From an uncultured Pelagibacteraceae bacterium (GTDB lineage: Bacteria > Pseudomonadota > Alphaproteobacteria > Pelagibacterales > Pelagibacteraceae), in NCBI GenBank assembly GCA_902571135.1, contig CACGAU010000002.1, forward strand, positions 1 to 64,000: 64,000 nt of DNA, in the 5' to 3' direction. A program made the position numbers and the translations under genes. The notes beneath the pieces are model-generated. The model was not told the origin of the DNA and searched no databases. It worked only from the letters and a program-made list of their open reading frames with translations. This document shows, in pieces, positions 53,834 through 64,000 of this stretch. Each line of letters starts with the position of its first letter. Position 1 is the first letter of the stretch.

Positions 53834-55038
53834 TACTTCACTCTACCATATACATCTTGATATCTTACAATATCGCTTTCCTTCAAAATTGAGCCAACTT
53901 GAGCTTCAACAATTTTAACAGGTTTTTTTCCTGGATTTTGAACTCTATGAATAGCCTCTAACGGAATGAATATATGTTCACCAGGTTTTTTAATTATAAT
54001 ATCTTTATTAAGAGTTATTTTAGCATTTCCTTGGGTCACCAACCAATGTTCGGCTCGGTGATGGTGTTTTTGTAAACTTAGTATTCCTTTTGGTTTTACA
54101 TACAGTTCTTTTATTAAAAACTCTTTTCCTTCAAATAGATTGGTGTATCTGCCCCATGGACGGTAATAGACATTTTTTTTCTTAATATATTTGTTTTTAT
54201 TTTTGTCATACATCTTCAAAATTTCTTTCCAACTACCAAGATCCGACCAAGGAATATCTAGTTTGATAGCGTTAATTTGTTTAGTTTTTTCTAGAATTGC
54301 ATAATCAAAAGATTTAGCGGTTGCTTTTATAAATGACGCTTTATTTAAGTAATAAGTATTAGCTTTATATTTTGCTTTATTAACTGCATTTACACAATTT
54401 CTGTAAGTTTTAGGCTGATATTTTTTAAAGTTATTAATAATGGAATCTTTTCTAAGATAAAACATTCCAGAATTCCAATAGCCTTTATTTTTTATAATTT
54501 GTTTTGCTTTAGCTTCTTTAGGTTTTTCAATAAATCTTGTTACTTTATTGATATTACCTTTAATTTTTTTTGTTAAAAAATAACCATAATCACTCGTTGG
54601 AGATTTAGGTTTAATTCCAAAAACAAATATATTTTCTTCATTAAGGTTTAATTTATTTTTATTTATCGCCTTATTAAAAATACTCATCTTTTCAATCAAA
54701 TGATCTGCTGTAAAAAACATTAAGGGCTGATTATCTGGAATATCTTTAATTAAAGCAGTGCTTAATATAGCTGGTGCAGTGTTTCTTTTAGCTGGCTCTA
54801 CAACAATTTTATATTTGTTTATTTTATTTTTTCTTAAATGCTGTTTTACTTTGCTTAAATATTTCTTATTTGTACTAATAATTGGAGAGTCATAAATTGA
54901 TGCTTTTGTTCTCTCAAGTGTTTTTCCAAGCAAAGTCCAATTACCAAAATCAATAAACTGTTTTGCTTGATGATTTTTAGAATTTGGCCAAAGTCGAGTT
55001 CCAGCACCTCCACATAAAATAACTGGACGAATTTTCAT
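53833..55038 (-). CDS. manC: Mannose-1-phosphate guanylyltransferase / mannose-6-phosphate isomerase
   Basis: The enzyme makes GDP-mannose for surface polysaccharide. The 401-residue protein has the nucleotidyltransferase motif LCGGAGTRLWP (8-18) and KQFIDFG, FTADHLIE, and a C-terminal cupin with RPWGRYTNLFEG and LQKHHHRAEHWLVTQG, the isomerase part. It is somewhat shorter than the usual 460-480 residues. It shares single bases with ilvD and phoR; no other polysaccharide gene is nearby. Confidence 0.92.
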   Translation of the reverse strand: MKIRPVILCGGAGTRLWPNSKNHQAKQFIDFGNWTLLGKTLERTKASIYDSPIISTNKKYLSKVKQHLRKNKINKYKIVVEPAKRNTAPAILSTALIKDIPDNQPLMFFTADHLIEKMSIFNKAINKNKLNLNEENIFVFGIKPKSPTSDYGYFLTKKIKGNINKVTRFIEKPKEAKAKQIIKNKGYWNSGMFYLRKDSIINNFKKYQPKTYRNCVNAVNKAKYKANTYYLNKASFIKATAKSFDYAILEKTKQINAIKLDIPWSDLGSWKEILKMYDKNKNKYIKKKNVYYRPWGRYTNLFEGKEFLIKELYVKPKGILSLQKHHHRAEHWLVTQGNAKITLNKDIIIKKPGEHIFIPLEAIHRVQNPGKKPVKIVEAQVGSILKESDIVRYQDVYGRVK

Positions 55039-56756
55039 TAAATTTCTGAATAATCCTTAACTTCTTTTTTCTTGCCTGGATGAGTTGGCGCTCCTAAATA
55101 TGCAGGTCCAACTGTTTGTGCATATTTCCATAAAGTACCTGATCCAAAATCTGATTTTCTAGCCTTCCATTTTCTTTTTCTTGCAGCTAATTCTTTTTTA
55201 GAAAGTCTTACATTGATTGTTCCTTTTTTGGCATCTATATCGATGATATCTCCTGTACGTAAAAGGCCTATAGGACCCCCTAGAGCGGCCTCAGGGCCCA
55301 CGTGACCCACACAAAAGCCTCTTGTGGCTCCAGAGAACCTACCGTCTGTAATAAGGGCTACTTTCTCCCCTTTTCCCTGTCCGTAGATTGCACCAGTTGT
55401 CGATAACATTTCTCTCATCCCTGGACCTCCTACTGGTCCTTCGTATCTAATTATAATTACATCACCATCGTTATACTTTCTGCTTTGAACAGCTTTCATT
55501 GCACTTTCCTCATTATCAAAGCATCTTGCTTTACCGGTAAATTGTAATTTTTTAAGTCCAGCAACTTTAACAATTGCACCTTCTGGTGCTAAGTTTCCTT
55601 TTAACCCAACAACACCTCCTGTTGGTGATAATGGATTTTTATAAGATCTCATTACTTTTTGTTTTGGATTAAATTTAATTCCTTTTAAATTTTCCTTCAT
55701 TGTTTTTCCAGTAACAGTCATGCAATCACCATGAATATACCCACCTTCATACAAAGTTTTTAATAACATTGGAACACCACCTGCTAACCACATATCTTTT
55801 GCAACATACTTTCCACCTGGTTTTAAATCTGCAAGATACGGAGTTTTTTTAAAAATTTTAGCTACATCCATTAAATCAAATTTAATTCCTGCTTCGTTTG
55901 CAATAGCAGGTAAATGTAATCCTGCATTTGTAGATCCACCAGTTGCAGCAACAATCGTTGCAGCATTTTCTAAAGCTTTTCTTGTAACAATATCTCTTGG
56001 TTTAATTCCTTTTTTTAAAAGGTTCATAACCATTTTACCACTAGCTTTTGCGTATTTATCTCTTTCTTCATAAGGAGCCGGTGTTCCAGCTGAATAAGGA
56101 AGTGCTAATCCAATAGCTTCAGATACGCATGCCATTGTATTTGCAGTAAATTGACCTCCACAAGCACCTGCACTTGGACAAGCAACTAATTCTAATTTTC
56201 TAAGTTCTGCAGCTGACATTTGACCAGATGAATGTTTTCCAACAGCTTCAAATACATCTACCACGGTTACGTCTTTACCTTTGTATCTTCCTGGAAGAAT
56301 TGAACCACCATATATAAATACACTTGGTACATTTAATCTAACCATAGACATCATTAGACCTGGTAAAGATTTATCACATCCTGCAATCCCTACTAATGCA
56401 TCATAACAATGGCCTCTTACAGTAAGTTCAGCAGAATCTGCTATTACTTCTCTAGATATCAATGAAGACTTCATTCCCTCATGGCCCATCGCAATACCGT
56501 CTGTTACAGTGATTGTACAAAATTCTCTTGGAGTTCCACCATTAGCTCTAACTCCTTTTTTAACTGATTGAGCTTGTCTCATTAGGGCAATGTTGCAAGG
56601 AGCTGCCTCATTCCATGTAGAAACAACGCCAACAAAGGGTTTTGCTACATCTTTCTCAGTTTCTCCCATAGCATAATAAAACGATCTATGTGGAGCTCTA
56701 TCTGCACCTAATGATGTATGTCTGCTTGGAAGTTTCTTTTTGTTAAATTTAGCCAT
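55038..56756 (-). CDS. ilvD: Dihydroxy-acid dehydratase
   Basis: This Fe-S enzyme acts in the last shared step of valine and isoleucine synthesis, forming 2-keto acids. The 572-residue protein has [16 protein letters not shown] (cluster Cys), [30 protein letters not shown] and [16 protein letters not shown]. It shares one base with valS upstream and one with manC downstream. Pairing with valS may be coincidental, though both concern valine. Confidence 0.97.
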   Translation of the reverse strand: MAKFNKKKLPSRHTSLGADRAPHRSFYYAMGETEKDVAKPFVGVVSTWNEAAPCNIALMRQAQSVKKGVRANGGTPREFCTITVTDGIAMGHEGMKSSLISREVIADSAELTVRGHCYDALVGIAGCDKSLPGLMMSMVRLNVPSVFIYGGSILPGRYKGKDVTVVDVFEAVGKHSSGQMSAAELRKLELVACPSAGACGGQFTANTMACVSEAIGLALPYSAGTPAPYEERDKYAKASGKMVMNLLKKGIKPRDIVTRKALENAATIVAATGGSTNAGLHLPAIANEAGIKFDLMDVAKIFKKTPYLADLKPGGKYVAKDMWLAGGVPMLLKTLYEGGYIHGDCMTVTGKTMKENLKGIKFNPKQKVMRSYKNPLSPTGGVVGLKGNLAPEGAIVKVAGLKKLQFTGKARCFDNEESAMKAVQSRKYNDGDVIIIRYEGPVGGPGMREMLSTTGAIYGQGKGEKVALITDGRFSGATRGFCVGHVGPEAALGGPIGLLRTGDIIDIDAKKGTINVRLSKKELAARKRKWKARKSDFGSGTLWKYAQTVGPAYLGAPTHPGKKKEVKDYSEI

Positions 56757-59383
56757 TATATACCCTTTATTGTTACTGATATTTTCTCAATATCATTCTT
56801 TAGATTATTATAATTATTTTTTTCTTGTTCAACAATCTCTTTTGGAGCACGGTCAACAAAACTCTTATTCTCTAATCTTTGAGATATTTTATTCATCTCT
56901 TGCTCTAATCTACTTTGTTTGTTTGTTAAATTTTCCTTTATTAATTTTAAATCAACATCTTTATCAAAATAAATCTTAAACAAATCACCAGAAACAACCA
57001 TTGTCGCAGCTGGTTTGTCTAAATCTTTATCTAATATGCTGTTTATTCTTCCTAGTTTTTTTAGAATAATTTCATTTGTATTAATAAAATCTTTTTGATT
57101 TTTATTAATATTGCTTATTGATACATCAATAAATGAACCTGGGCTTACATTTAGCTCATTTTTAAATGATCTAATCTCTGAAATAATGTTGATTATATTT
57201 TCAACTTGTTCAGTACTGCTATCTCTATTCATTTCACCTGATAACCAGTTTTTAAGCATCAAATAATCACTACCGTTGTTATCAAATTTATTTTTAAGCC
57301 AAATTTCTTCAGTAACAAAAGGAATAAAAGGATGCAGCAAAATCAATATTTGTTTGAATACAAAAGATGATACTTTTTTAACCTCTGCTTTAGCTTTTTC
57401 ATCTTCTGAAAAGAGTATTGTTTTAGATAATTCTAAGTACCAATCACAATACGAATGCCATGCAAATTGATAAGCATTTTTAGCAGCTTCATCAAATCTA
57501 TAATCCTCAAGGTTTTTTTCTATCTTATTTTTAGTTTCAACAAGTTCTGAATAAATCCATTTGTTAATATTTACATTTAAACTAGGAACTTTATCTATAT
57601 CTTTAAAATCACATTCATTAGTGATTAAAAAATTATTTGCATTCCATAATTTATTTAAAAAATTTCTATAACCTTTAACTCTATCCTCAGAAAGCTTAAC
57701 ATCTGTACCTGGGGAGGCCATAGATAACAAAGTAAATCTAAGTGCATCTGCGCTATATTTTTCAATTAAATCTAAAGGATCAATTACATTACCTTTAGAC
57801 TTAGACATCTTTTGTCCCTTCTCATCTCTAACCAATGCATGAACGTAAATATCTTTAAATGGTTCTTTATTTAAAAATTCAGTACCAAACATAATCATTC
57901 TAGCTACCCAAAAAAATATAATGTCAAATCCTGTAACTAATACTGATGTTGGGTAAAATTTATCTACATATTTATTATCGTCAGGCCAACCAAGTGTAGC
58001 AAAAGGCCATAAGCCAGATGAGAACCAGGTGTCTAAAACATCTGGATCACGATTTAATTCAACATCTTTACCATAATGTTTTTTGGCTTGTTGTTTTGCA
58101 TCATCTTCATTTTCAGCAACAAAAATTTTTTCATCAGGGCCATACCAAGCAGGTATTTGATGTCCCCACCAAAGCTGTCTTGAAATACACCAAGGCTCTA
58201 TATTGTTCATCCACTGGAAATAAGTTTTTGACCAATTTTCAGGAAAGAAATTTGTCTTCTTTGAATTTACAACTTCTTTAGCTTTAACTGATAATTTACC
58301 AGCATCAGCAAACCATTGCTCTGTTAAGAAAGGTTCAATTATTGAATTAGATCTATCTCCATAAGGAACTTTGTTTTTAATATTCTCTTCTTTTACAAAA
58401 AAATCTTTTTCTTTAAGTTCTTTTAAAATTCTTTTTCTAGCTTCAAACCTATCTAGACCTATAAAATGTTGAGGAGCATTTTCATTTATCTTACCTGCTT
58501 CGGTAAAAATATTTATTATTTCAAGATTATTTCTTTGACCAACATCATAGTCATTAAAATCATGTGCAGGAGTTATTTTTAATGCTCCTGTACCTTGCTC
58601 AGGATCAGCATAGTCGTCTTCAATGATTTTTATTTTTCTTCCTACAATTGGAATAGTAACTGTTTTTCCAACAAAGGATTTAAATCTTTCATCTTTTGGA
58701 TTTACAGCTATAGCTGTATCACCAAGCATAGTTTCCGGTCTTGTTGTTGCAATTGTAATAAATTCTTCAGTCCCATCTATTGGATATCTGATGTAATAAA
58801 TTTTCGAATTTACCTCTCTTTGATCCACCTCTAAATCTGAAATGGCTGTTTTTAAAACTGTATCCCAGTTAACTAATTTCTTATCTTTATAGATTAGACC
58901 TTTGTTATAAAGATCTACAAAAACCTTAATTACTGATTTGGATAAATTATCATCCATAGTGAAGGCATTTCTGGACCAATCACAAGAGCAACCAAGTTTT
59001 TTTAATTGGTTAATTATTATATCTCCATATTGCTCTTTCCATTCCCAAACTTTTTCAATGAATTTTTCTCTACCAATTTCATTTTTATCAATTTTTTCAG
59101 AGGTTAATTTTTTCTCTACTAATGCTTGTGTAGCAATACCAGCATGGTCTGTACCTGGTTGCCATAAAGTTTCAAAATTATTCATCCTATGATAACGAAC
59201 TAATAAATCTTGAATAGAATTGTTAAGCGCATGCCCCATATGCAAACTACCTGTTACATTTGGTGGTGGTATAACAATTGAGAATTTTTTTGAATTTTCT
59301 TTAGGTTTAAAAAGACCATTTTTTTCCCAATAAGAATAAATTCTATTTTCTACATCAGAATGTATATATTTATCGCTACTCAT
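56756..59383 (-). CDS. valS: Valyl-tRNA synthetase
   Basis: The enzyme charges tRNA-Val. The 875-residue class I enzyme has [16 protein letters not shown] (HIGH motif near residue 48), an editing domain with [30 protein letters not shown] near residue 525, and the C-terminal coiled coil (about 800-875) typical of ValS. It is the first gene of the run valS-ilvD-manC-phoR. The 124 bases upstream, shared with divergent tRNA-Cys, probably hold its promoter. Confidence 0.97.
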   Translation of the reverse strand: MSSDKYIHSDVENRIYSYWEKNGLFKPKENSKKFSIVIPPPNVTGSLHMGHALNNSIQDLLVRYHRMNNFETLWQPGTDHAGIATQALVEKKLTSEKIDKNEIGREKFIEKVWEWKEQYGDIIINQLKKLGCSCDWSRNAFTMDDNLSKSVIKVFVDLYNKGLIYKDKKLVNWDTVLKTAISDLEVDQREVNSKIYYIRYPIDGTEEFITIATTRPETMLGDTAIAVNPKDERFKSFVGKTVTIPIVGRKIKIIEDDYADPEQGTGALKITPAHDFNDYDVGQRNNLEIINIFTEAGKINENAPQHFIGLDRFEARKRILKELKEKDFFVKEENIKNKVPYGDRSNSIIEPFLTEQWFADAGKLSVKAKEVVNSKKTNFFPENWSKTYFQWMNNIEPWCISRQLWWGHQIPAWYGPDEKIFVAENEDDAKQQAKKHYGKDVELNRDPDVLDTWFSSGLWPFATLGWPDDNKYVDKFYPTSVLVTGFDIIFFWVARMIMFGTEFLNKEPFKDIYVHALVRDEKGQKMSKSKGNVIDPLDLIEKYSADALRFTLLSMASPGTDVKLSEDRVKGYRNFLNKLWNANNFLITNECDFKDIDKVPSLNVNINKWIYSELVETKNKIEKNLEDYRFDEAAKNAYQFAWHSYCDWYLELSKTILFSEDEKAKAEVKKVSSFVFKQILILLHPFIPFVTEEIWLKNKFDNNGSDYLMLKNWLSGEMNRDSSTEQVENIINIISEIRSFKNELNVSPGSFIDVSISNINKNQKDFINTNEIILKKLGRINSILDKDLDKPAATMVVSGDLFKIYFDKDVDLKLIKENLTNKQSRLEQEMNKISQRLENKSFVDRAPKEIVEQEKNNYNNLKNDIEKISVTIKGI

Positions 59384-59507
59384 TGATGTTAAAGTTTATA
59401 ATTTAATAATCTAAATTAACAATAATCAATTTGGATCGTTATTTAATAGACTAATAGAAAAAATTTAATATAAAAAGGCATCTGTAGCTATTAGCTAAAA
59501 ATAAGAT

Positions 59508-59581
59508 GGCAACGTGGCGGAATGGTTACGCAGAGGATTGCAAATCCTTGTATCCCGGTTCGATTCCGGGCGTTGCCTCCA
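59508..59581 (+). tRNA. tRNA-Cys (anticodon GCA)
   Basis: This is a 74-nt cloverleaf: acceptor GGCAACG pairing with CGTTGCC, anticodon loop TTGCAAA (GCA), T arm GGTTCGATTCC and encoded CCA. It precedes tRNA-Asn by 50 bases on the same strand. Confidence 0.97.
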
Positions 59582-59631
59582 AAAAAAATCTTGTTTTAGT
59601 TACAAAAAAAAGTAAGTTTGCTTTTTTACAT

Positions 59632-59707
59632 TCCTCGGTAGCTCAGTTGGTAGAGCAGTTGACTGTTAATCAATTGGTCGCAGGTTCGAGTCCTGCCCGA
59701 GGAGCCA
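59632..59707 (+). tRNA. tRNA-Asn (anticodon GTT)
   Basis: This is a 76-nt cloverleaf: acceptor TCCTCGG pairing with CCGAGGA, anticodon loop CTGTTAA (GTT), T arm GGTTCGAGTCC and encoded CCA. Its GTT anticodon makes it a substrate for Tgt. Confidence 0.97.
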
Positions 59708-59774
59708 AAAAATCTAATTTATAAAATAGATTATCTCTTAAATAAAAATCTAGGGTCTTATATTAAAAATTTAA

Positions 59775-60146
59775 TTAAACTGCTTTTGAAATTCCTGAAC
59801 CTGAAATTTGTAAAGATTTATTAAATTTTAATTTTTGATCAGCATTAAGTTCTGAATATAATTTTACTAAAAAATTATAATTAACATTCATGTGACCTTC
59901 TTGTGATTTTTCTAGATTTACTAAATATTCTGAAAAATCTTCAAAGAAATAATTAATTGGCACTTTTAAATAATTTGAAAGTTGAAGTAATCTTATCGAA
60001 CTTACACCGTTAGTTCCTTTTTCGTATTTTTGGATTTGTTGAAATGTTACATTGATTGCTTTTGCTACTTTAGTCTGTGTTAAACCTAAAGCTAATCTTC
60101 TTAGCTTAAGCTTGTTGCCTAAGTGTTTATTGAAATTATCTTCCAT
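59775..60146 (-). CDS. XRE-family transcriptional regulator
   Basis: The 123-residue protein has a Cro/C1-type helix-turn-helix (about residues 9-65): LGNKLKLRRLALGLTQTKVA, then FQQIQKYEKGTNGVSS and LLQLSNYLKVPINYFFED. The C-terminal 50 residues are helical and probably used for dimerisation. This type of short XRE regulator, with the VTFQQIQKYEKG recognition helix, is common as a single copy in alphaproteobacteria; targets are unknown. The 189 bases upstream are AT-rich, with long A/T tracts and no other gene seen. Confidence 0.88.
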   Translation of the reverse strand: MEDNFNKHLGNKLKLRRLALGLTQTKVAKAINVTFQQIQKYEKGTNGVSSIRLLQLSNYLKVPINYFFEDFSEYLVNLEKSQEGHMNVNYNFLVKLYSELNADQKLKFNKSLQISGSGISKAV

Positions 60147-60335
60147 TAAGACCCCTCTTAATTAAATTTTATAAATACTATTGAACCTATTTATTAATGT
60201 TACTGCAATAAAAAAATTTTTTTTTTTTATAAAAAATTTAAAATAATTAAAATACTGTCAAGCATTAGTTGAATGCAAAATGAACATATTTCGATTGATT
60301 TAATCTAAATTTATTGCTTTAAAATTATATATTTT

Positions 60336-61070
60336 TTATAGTATTTGACTTAAAAACAGCTTAGTTCTATCGCTCTTTGGATTAGCAAAAAACTCTTTTG
60401 TATCAGCTTTTTCTACTATCATTCCTTCATCCATAAAGATCATTTTATCAGCAACTTCCTTGGCAAAACCCATCTCATGTGTAACAACTATCATTGTCAT
60501 ACCTTGGTTTGCTAAATTTACCATTACGTCTAAAACTTCTTTAATCATTTCTGGATCAAGAGCTGATGTTGGTTCATCAAACAACATAATTTTTGGCTCC
60601 ATACAGAGAGCTCTAGCTATAGCAACCCTTTGTTGTTGACCACCTGATAATTGACCTGGAAATTTTTGTGCTTGATCAAGAATTTGAACTCTTTCTAGAT
60701 GCTTTAAAGCTAATTCTTCTGCTTCTTTTTTTGGCATTTTTTTTACCCAAATTGGTGCAAGTGTACAATTATCGACAATTGATAAATGAGGGAATAAATT
60801 AAACTGTTGGAATACCATTCCAACTTCTGCTCTAATTTGTTCAATATTTTTTGTATCTTCCGTTAAAGTGTTTCCATCAACAATAATGTCACCTTGTTGA
60901 TGTTCTTCTAATCTATTGATACACCTAATTAATGTAGATTTACCTGATCCTGATGGACCACAAACAACGATTTTTTCTTTTGGTTTAACCTCAAGATTAA
61001 TATCTTTTAAAACTTGAAAATCACCAAACCATTTATTTACATTTTTTATTTGAATAATACTGTCAGACAT
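60336..61070 (-). CDS. aapP: General L-amino acid ABC transporter ATP-binding protein
   Basis: The 244-residue ATPase has Walker [10 protein letters not shown] near residue 38, [16 protein letters not shown], and Walker [17 protein letters not shown], in the polar amino acid (GlnQ/AapP) class. It lies 3 bases after aapM and closes the operon aapJ-Q-M-P, so it powers the same importer. Confidence 0.93.
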   Translation of the reverse strand: MSDSIIQIKNVNKWFGDFQVLKDINLEVKPKEKIVVCGPSGSGKSTLIRCINRLEEHQQGDIIVDGNTLTEDTKNIEQIRAEVGMVFQQFNLFPHLSIVDNCTLAPIWVKKMPKKEAEELALKHLERVQILDQAQKFPGQLSGGQQQRVAIARALCMEPKIMLFDEPTSALDPEMIKEVLDVMVNLANQGMTMIVVTHEMGFAKEVADKMIFMDEGMIVEKADTKEFFANPKSDRTKLFLSQIL

Positions 61071-61073
61071 AAT

Positions 61074-62516
61074 TTATCGCTCTGTTTTATATTTCTGTTC
61101 TAGATTATAGCTATACTTACTCATTGCATAACAAATAATCCAGAAAATTATTGCAGCAAATACATAGCCTTCCATTGCAAAGCCTAACCATTTAGGATTA
61201 GTTTTTGCTAAATTTAACATTCCTACTATTTCCAATAAGCCAACCACAAATATTAGAGGAGTATCTTTAACTAAAGCTAAAAACGTATTAGCAATTCCTG
61301 GTATTACCAATTTTAAAGCTTGTGGAAGAATTACAAAAATGTGCATTCGCCAATAACCCATTCCAAGTGATTTTGCAGCCTCGTATTGGCCACGTGGTAA
61401 TGCTTGTAAACCACCTCTAATAACTTCAGCAACATAAGCAGCTTCGAATAATGAAATAGCTATTATGCATCTAACTAATTTATCTATAAAAAAATCTGAA
61501 GGTAAAAACATTGGAAACATCACAGCTGACATGAACAACACTGTAATTAAAGGAACACCTCTCCAAAATTCTATAAATCCAATTGATATGTATCTAATTA
61601 AAGGAAAATCAGATCTTCTACCTAGTGCAAATGCCATTCCAATAGGAAAACAGAAAATTAAACAGAAAAATGAAATTATAAATGTAAGTGACAATCCACC
61701 CCAAGCTCCAGTTTCAACCCAATTTAATCCATCAAGTTTACCTAGTTCAATTAATTCATCATAAAAAATAAAATATTTAAGAGCTATGTAGAGAGTTATT
61801 GGAACAAAAATAAAATAATAAAATTTAAACCTGCCTGGAATAAAGAAACCAATTATTATTGAAATTACCGCTGCTATTATTCCGTAAGAAAAGTCAAAAA
61901 ATACAGGGCCACCTGATATAAAAAAGAAAATAAATAGAAATGCAATAAATGGATAAATTACAACGTAATATAGAGTTAAATATTTTTTAAATTTTTCTGT
62001 AGCAAAATATCCAACAGATCCTAAAAGAGCTAACGCTATAAAAGATAAGTTTATTCTCCATTGCTCAGCATTAGGATACATTCCATACATAAATCTTCTA
62101 AACCAAACTTTAATATAGGTCCAACAAGCTCCTCCACCAGAACACACATCTTTACTATCTCCGGCAAAACTTGCATCAATTACAAACCAGCTTAAAATTG
62201 GTGGTGTTGCCTTAATAACTATAAAAATAATTAATAAGGATAAAATTGCATTAAAATTATTTGTATTAATATTTTTATTTACTTGATCTAAAAACTTATA
62301 ACCACTGTGTTCAATTCTTATAAAATGCAGACCTATAAATCCTAATATTATTGGAATTATAAAGCTTAATGATGCAGGTAAAAATCCAGTGATATTTAAA
62401 CTAAAAAATGAATTAAGAAATACATCAATAACACTAATAACAAATAAAAATGAACCTAAATACAAAAAGGTATTTAAATTTTCCTTATCTGGTTTTAAAA
62501 AATTAATTTTTGACAT
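61074..62516 (-). CDS. aapM: General L-amino acid ABC transporter permease AapM
   Basis: The 480-residue inner-membrane protein has a long N-terminal part with about six extra helices, then the HisM-type permease core with FIEFWRGVPLITVLFM, FEAAYVAEVIRGGLQALPRGQ and the EAA loop AAKSLGMGYWRMH. The size and position match AapM of the Aap system. It follows aapQ directly (0-base gap). Confidence 0.92.
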   Translation of the reverse strand: MSKINFLKPDKENLNTFLYLGSFLFVISVIDVFLNSFFSLNITGFLPASLSFIIPIILGFIGLHFIRIEHSGYKFLDQVNKNINTNNFNAILSLLIIFIVIKATPPILSWFVIDASFAGDSKDVCSGGGACWTYIKVWFRRFMYGMYPNAEQWRINLSFIALALLGSVGYFATEKFKKYLTLYYVVIYPFIAFLFIFFFISGGPVFFDFSYGIIAAVISIIIGFFIPGRFKFYYFIFVPITLYIALKYFIFYDELIELGKLDGLNWVETGAWGGLSLTFIISFFCLIFCFPIGMAFALGRRSDFPLIRYISIGFIEFWRGVPLITVLFMSAVMFPMFLPSDFFIDKLVRCIIAISLFEAAYVAEVIRGGLQALPRGQYEAAKSLGMGYWRMHIFVILPQALKLVIPGIANTFLALVKDTPLIFVVGLLEIVGMLNLAKTNPKWLGFAMEGYVFAAIIFWIICYAMSKYSYNLEQKYKTER

Positions 62517-63668
62517 TTATTTTTCCTTAATCGCAATTTTTTTGTTGTACCAATTCATAAGAATTGAAATTGATACACTTAAACTTAAATAAGTAAGCAT
62601 TGTTATTGAAACTATTTCAATTGCTTTACCAGTTTGCATCAATGCTGTCCCCGCAAAAACTAGTACTAAATCAGGATAAGCAATAGCAGCAGCTAATGAT
62701 GAATTTTTTGTTAAATTTAAATATTGGTTAGTTGTTGGTGGAATAATAATTCTTAATGCTTGTGGCATTACTACTAATTTTAAAACTTGATTAGGATTTA
62801 ACCCAATCGATGCAGCAGCTTCTTTTTGACCTTTACCTACACCTTGTATTCCTGCTCTAACACATTCAGCAATGAAAGTTGCTGTATATAAAGCTAATGA
62901 TAAAGTTAAAGCGATTAATTCAGGTGGTAAACTTACACCACCTTCGTATATGAATGAGGTTGTTGCTAATTGTTTTAGTTTTGGAATTTCAAAAGATAAG
63001 CTTACACCTCCTATTAAAAAGCTTAACAAAGGTAATATAAAGATTAATCCTACAGATATCCAAAAAACTGGTAATTGTTTACCTTGTGTTTCTTGAACTT
63101 TTCTTGCATGAATTCTTATTACAACTATCGCTACAATTGCTGCAATTATTGAATATAAAAATACATTAAGATTTTCCCAAATAAATGCTGGAACATATAA
63201 ACCTTTAATCGTTAAGAAAAAAACACCTAACATTGCATCTGCATCTTGAGGTAATGGTAGCGCTCTTAAAGCAGCGAAATACCAAAAAAATATTTGTAAA
63301 AGCAATGGTATGTTTCTGAAAAATTCTACATAAAAAGCTGCGAACTGATTTATTAAATAATTTGGCGAGAGTCTTGCAACACCAACTATTACACCTAAAA
63401 TTGTTGCAAAAATAATCCCAATTACAGAAACCAAAATAGTATTAAGTAAACCAACTAAATAAGCTCTAAAATACGAATGTGATCCATCATATTCAATAAG
63501 TGAAAACTGTACATCAAATGAAGATTCTTGAGAAAGAAAACCATATCCAAAATCAATACCTCTATTCTCCATATTGATTTGAGCGTTGTATGTAAAAAAT
63601 CCAAAAACTAATACTACAACTAAAACGGTAATTAATTGGGGAATGATTTTTTGTAATTTCAGGTCCAT
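62517..63668 (-). CDS. aapQ: General L-amino acid ABC transporter permease AapQ
   Basis: The 383-residue inner-membrane permease has an N-terminal helix, a split permease core with VEFFRNIPLLLQIFFWYF, TATFIAECVRAGIQGVGKGQ and the EAA loop EAAASIGLNPNQVLK, and extra helices in the middle as expected for AapQ. It is separated from aapJ by a 63-bp gap holding a terminator-like hairpin, so permease levels may be set below those of the binding protein. Confidence 0.92.
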   Translation of the reverse strand: MDLKLQKIIPQLITVLVVVLVFGFFTYNAQINMENRGIDFGYGFLSQESSFDVQFSLIEYDGSHSYFRAYLVGLLNTILVSVIGIIFATILGVIVGVARLSPNYLINQFAAFYVEFFRNIPLLLQIFFWYFAALRALPLPQDADAMLGVFFLTIKGLYVPAFIWENLNVFLYSIIAAIVAIVVIRIHARKVQETQGKQLPVFWISVGLIFILPLLSFLIGGVSLSFEIPKLKQLATTSFIYEGGVSLPPELIALTLSLALYTATFIAECVRAGIQGVGKGQKEAAASIGLNPNQVLKLVVMPQALRIIIPPTTNQYLNLTKNSSLAAAIAYPDLVLVFAGTALMQTGKAIEIVSITMLTYLSLSVSISILMNWYNKKIAIKEK

Positions 63669-63683
63669 TTGAACGCTTATAAA

Positions 63684-63713
63684 AAAAAGGGCTAGAAAAA
63701 TCTAGCCCTTTTT
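63684..63713 (-). terminator. Intrinsic terminator/attenuator between aapJ and aapQ
   Basis: AAAAAGGGCTAGA pairs with TCTAGCCCTTTTT around an AAAA loop; on the minus strand it ends in a T run. It lies 19 bases after the aapJ stop and 16 bases before the aapQ start, placing it as an attenuator within the operon. Confidence 0.85.
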
Positions 63714-63731
63714 AATTAGTTAAATATGCAA

Positions 63732-64000
63732 TTATCTTGCAGGTGGTACGTAAAGAATTCCACCTTTAGTCCATAATTCATTTGGACCTCTGTCAGGTAA
63801 AATTCCAGTGTCAGCTATATTTCTTTTGTAGCTTTCACCATAGTTACCAACTTGCTTGATAATTCTTAAGCTCCACTCATTGTCTAGACCAAAAGCAGCA
63901 CCTAATTCACCTTCAGCACCAACTAATCTTTTTACAGCTGGGTTGTCTGAAGTTTTCATTGAGTCTGCGTTAGCAGAAGTAATTCCGTACTCTTCTGCTT
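63732..64000 (-). CDS. aapJ: General L-amino acid ABC transporter substrate-binding protein (3' part)
   Basis: Only the C-terminal part is in the window. The frame is open from the right edge; the first visible codons give AEEYGITSANADSMKTSDNP, which continues the known AapJ C-terminus. Landmarks are DNPAVKRLVGAEGELGAAFG, LRIIKQVGNYGES and the terminal GGILYVPPAR. The methionine at 63959 is internal, not the start. It binds amino acids in the periplasm for AapQMP and is probably the first and most expressed gene of the operon. Confidence 0.92.
   Translation of the reverse strand, partial: AEEYGITSANADSMKTSDNPAVKRLVGAEGELGAAFGLDNEWSLRIIKQVGNYGESYKRNIADTGILPDRGPNELWTKGGILYVPPAR

Noticed and set aside
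59506-59724. Open frame spanning tRNA-Cys and tRNA-Asn
   Set aside because: Formed by the tRNA sequences themselves (SVAQLVEQ-type product); not a protein gene.
63732-63959. Short 75-residue gene starting at 63959
   Set aside because: The frame stays open to the window edge and matches the AapJ C-terminus; the methionine is internal.

Overview
The window is a strongly AT-rich, very compact stretch of chromosome. Most neighbouring genes abut or overlap by 1-20 bases, and there is no gene-free stretch above about 300 bases. Gene content and protein signatures (SdhE facing RecG, ScpA-ScpB-TatABC-SerS-YajC-SecDF in a row, NDUFS4-type complex I subunit, AapJQMP transporter, ZnuABC with Zur, Pst-PhoU-PhoB) point to a streamlined marine alphaproteobacterium of the SAR11/Pelagibacterales type. 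This assignment is by recognition, not by a database search.

Layout. 0-2.6 kb: GIY-YIG protein, tRNA-Glu, GlpX, SbmA/BacA-like transporter, complex I accessory subunit, tRNA-Pro. 2.7-5 kb, plus strand: zinc-ribbon membrane protein, NhaA and a thiol peroxidase. 5-13.3 kb, minus strand: one long tightly packed run of a metallo-hydrolase, TatD, MetG, HolB, Tmk, DacA, an RlpA/SPOR lipoprotein, an MltB-like transglycosylase and RarD. 13.4-16.6 kb: a small genomic island inserted in the 5' half of tRNA-Ser(TGA), bounded by 57-bp direct repeats. It carries five same-strand genes, one a MORN-repeat protein and four that I do not recognise, and no integrase. 16.6-29.5 kb: SdhE, RecG, DUF502, M48 peptidase, tRNA-Lys, Tgt, cyclophilin, CoaD, GyrA, SSB, UvrA, PuuD-like membrane protein. 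29.5-40.3 kb, minus strand: SecF, SecD, YajC, SerS, TatCBA, ScpBA, NagZ, ArgS, Dgt. 40.3-46.6 kb: ErpA-type protein, exonuclease III, Ldh2-family dehydrogenase, the zinc uptake locus (Zur, ZnuB, ZnuC divergent from ZnuA across a palindromic operator), a PhyH dioxygenase. 46.6-59.4 kb, minus strand: the phosphate locus (PhoR, PstS, PstC, PstA, PstB, PhoU, PhoB) with Pho-box-like repeats before pstS and pstC, preceded by ValS, IlvD and ManC. 59.5-64 kb: tRNA-Cys, tRNA-Asn, an XRE regulator and the AapPMQJ amino acid ABC transporter, whose aapJ runs off the right edge.

The part most likely to be undescribed is the 13.4-16.6 kb island. Its ends have the architecture of tyrosine-recombinase attachment sites: a tRNA core repeat plus, inside each end, a pair of ACTTGTAC repeats spaced exactly 11 bp. 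No recombinase is encoded, which suggests a non-autonomous element mobilised in trans, with an unknown five-gene operon as cargo. Smaller points are the loss of two zinc-ligand cysteines in Tgt, an unlisted 25-residue membrane peptide gene at 19.6 kb, the Asp/His repeat loop of ZnuA, and the split of phoR from phoB by a Pho-regulated promoter.
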